DNA of 28,681 nt from a virus, in the IMG/VR virus record IMGVR_UViG_3300046517_000985, positions 1-28,681 of that record; one strand, 5' to 3'. This document shows, piece by piece, positions 28,564 to 28,681 of the stretch. A program made the position numbers and the translations under genes. Positions within the stretch are counted from its first letter, which is position 1. Every line of letters begins with the position of its first letter. The notes beneath the pieces were generated by a model. That model saw nothing but the letters and a program-made list of their open reading frames with translations. It did not search any database and was not told the DNA's origin.

Positions 28564-28600
28564 GTGTCCACTTTGAGACGGCCCGAGTGACCACGCAGAT

Positions 28601-28619
28601 GCCATAGGGTCTGGGTGAG
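28601..28619 (+). repeat. Operator-like direct repeat, copy 2
   Basis: GCCATAGGGTCTGGGTGAG, the second copy. Its first part (CCATAGGGT at 28602-28610) also pairs as an inverted repeat with ACCCTATGG at 28625-28633. Confidence 0.6.
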
Positions 28620-28633
28620 TGATCACCCTATGG
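28602..28633. repeat. Inverted repeat near the right-edge promoter
   Basis: CCATAGGGT and ACCCTATGG are perfect nine-base inverted copies with a 14-base centre that includes the palindrome GTGATCAC. This looks like a dimer-binding operator. Confidence 0.55.
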
Positions 28634-28642
28634 TATGTCCCC

Positions 28643-28670
28643 TTGACCTGTTCACCACCCAGAGTATATG
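28643..28670 (+). promoter_or_regulatory. Candidate rightward sigma70-type promoter
   Basis: TTGACC (28643-28648), 16 bases, then TATATG (28665-28670) resembles a -35/-10 pair directed off the right edge. The spacer contains CACCCAGA, the reverse complement of TCTGGGTG from the nearby repeats, so a bound repressor would cover the promoter. Confidence 0.45.
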
Positions 28671-28681
28671 GCGGGTGCTAT

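Larger units (their letters stand above)
28147..28681. other. Non-coding control region at right edge
   Basis: The 535 bp after the first leftward gene have no supported coding frame; frames of 130-149 aa on both strands are Arg/Ser-rich and lack ribosome-binding sites. The sequence instead holds sigma54-like elements (28326-28410), a palindrome pair, direct and inverted repeats (28520-28633) and a rightward promoter candidate. It probably separates leftward late genes from rightward early genes outside the window. Confidence 0.6.

Noticed and set aside
28068-28590. Frames of 130 aa (plus) and 149 aa (minus) in the right control region
   Set aside because: They have no ribosome-binding site or recognisable motif, and the sequence is better explained as repeats and promoters.
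1-28681. tRNA genes, CRISPR arrays, insertion sequences and integrase/attachment sites
   Set aside because: None seen by eye in either strand; repeats at the right edge lack CRISPR spacing and repeat number.

Overview
This window reads as part of the genome of a high-GC tailed bacteriophage (Caudoviricetes). All well-supported genes lie on the minus strand and are tightly packed, with many 1-4 bp ATGA, GTGA, TGATG or TAATG stop/start overlaps. The window therefore behaves as one long leftward-transcribed late operon. I see no tRNA, rRNA, CRISPR array or insertion sequence. No tape-measure, tail-tube or sheath gene is visible. The virion genes present (portal, scaffold, N4-gp56-like capsid, neck adaptor, beta-propeller nozzle-like protein, several receptor-binding proteins) fit a short-tailed, podovirus-like particle. 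The host is not identifiable. High GC, a secreted Cys-rich protein with a poly-Thr tail, an InlB-type B-repeat and sigma54-like sites would fit a delta-proteobacterial/myxobacterial-type host, but this is only an inference.

Layout in the direction of transcription, right to left. 28147-28681 is a non-coding control region. It holds GGCACG-N4-TTGC elements that fit the sigma54 -24/-12 consensus, spaced direct and inverted repeats that look like operators, and a sigma70-like promoter pointing right, off the window. Next (27616-25785) come a degenerate HNH-like zinc protein, small membrane and Cys-rich proteins, an HTH-like small protein, a signal-anchored protein, an M15 peptidase endolysin and a holin-like protein, ended by a strong hairpin. 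25717-22274 carries a tiny ORF, a Cys-rich protein, a tail fibre with a duplicated 153-codon unit, and three tandem paralogous virion proteins. 22251-17822 is the packaging block: a 56-aa protein, a possible small terminase, the large terminase and the portal.

17778-14295 carries a set of small basic or low-complexity proteins, three of which share a peptide motif (P-x2-YL...DV-x3-GHN), plus a Gpt-like phosphoribosyltransferase. 14285-12140 encodes scaffold and major capsid protein. 12100-7500 encodes small virion-type proteins, a secreted Cys-rich protein, a coiled-coil protein and a fibre with the typical C-terminal fibre signature. 7530-4717 encodes the neck adaptor and beta-propeller tail protein. 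4710-193 encodes small proteins and three receptor-binding proteins that share an N-terminal module and a C1q-like jelly roll; the last is extended by an InlB-like repeat. A further gene runs off the left edge.

The most unusual points are the peptide motif shared by three neighbouring non-homologous proteins beside the portal and scaffold genes, the cluster of sigma54-like sites next to an operator-rich region, and the secreted 14-cysteine protein placed inside the virion gene block.
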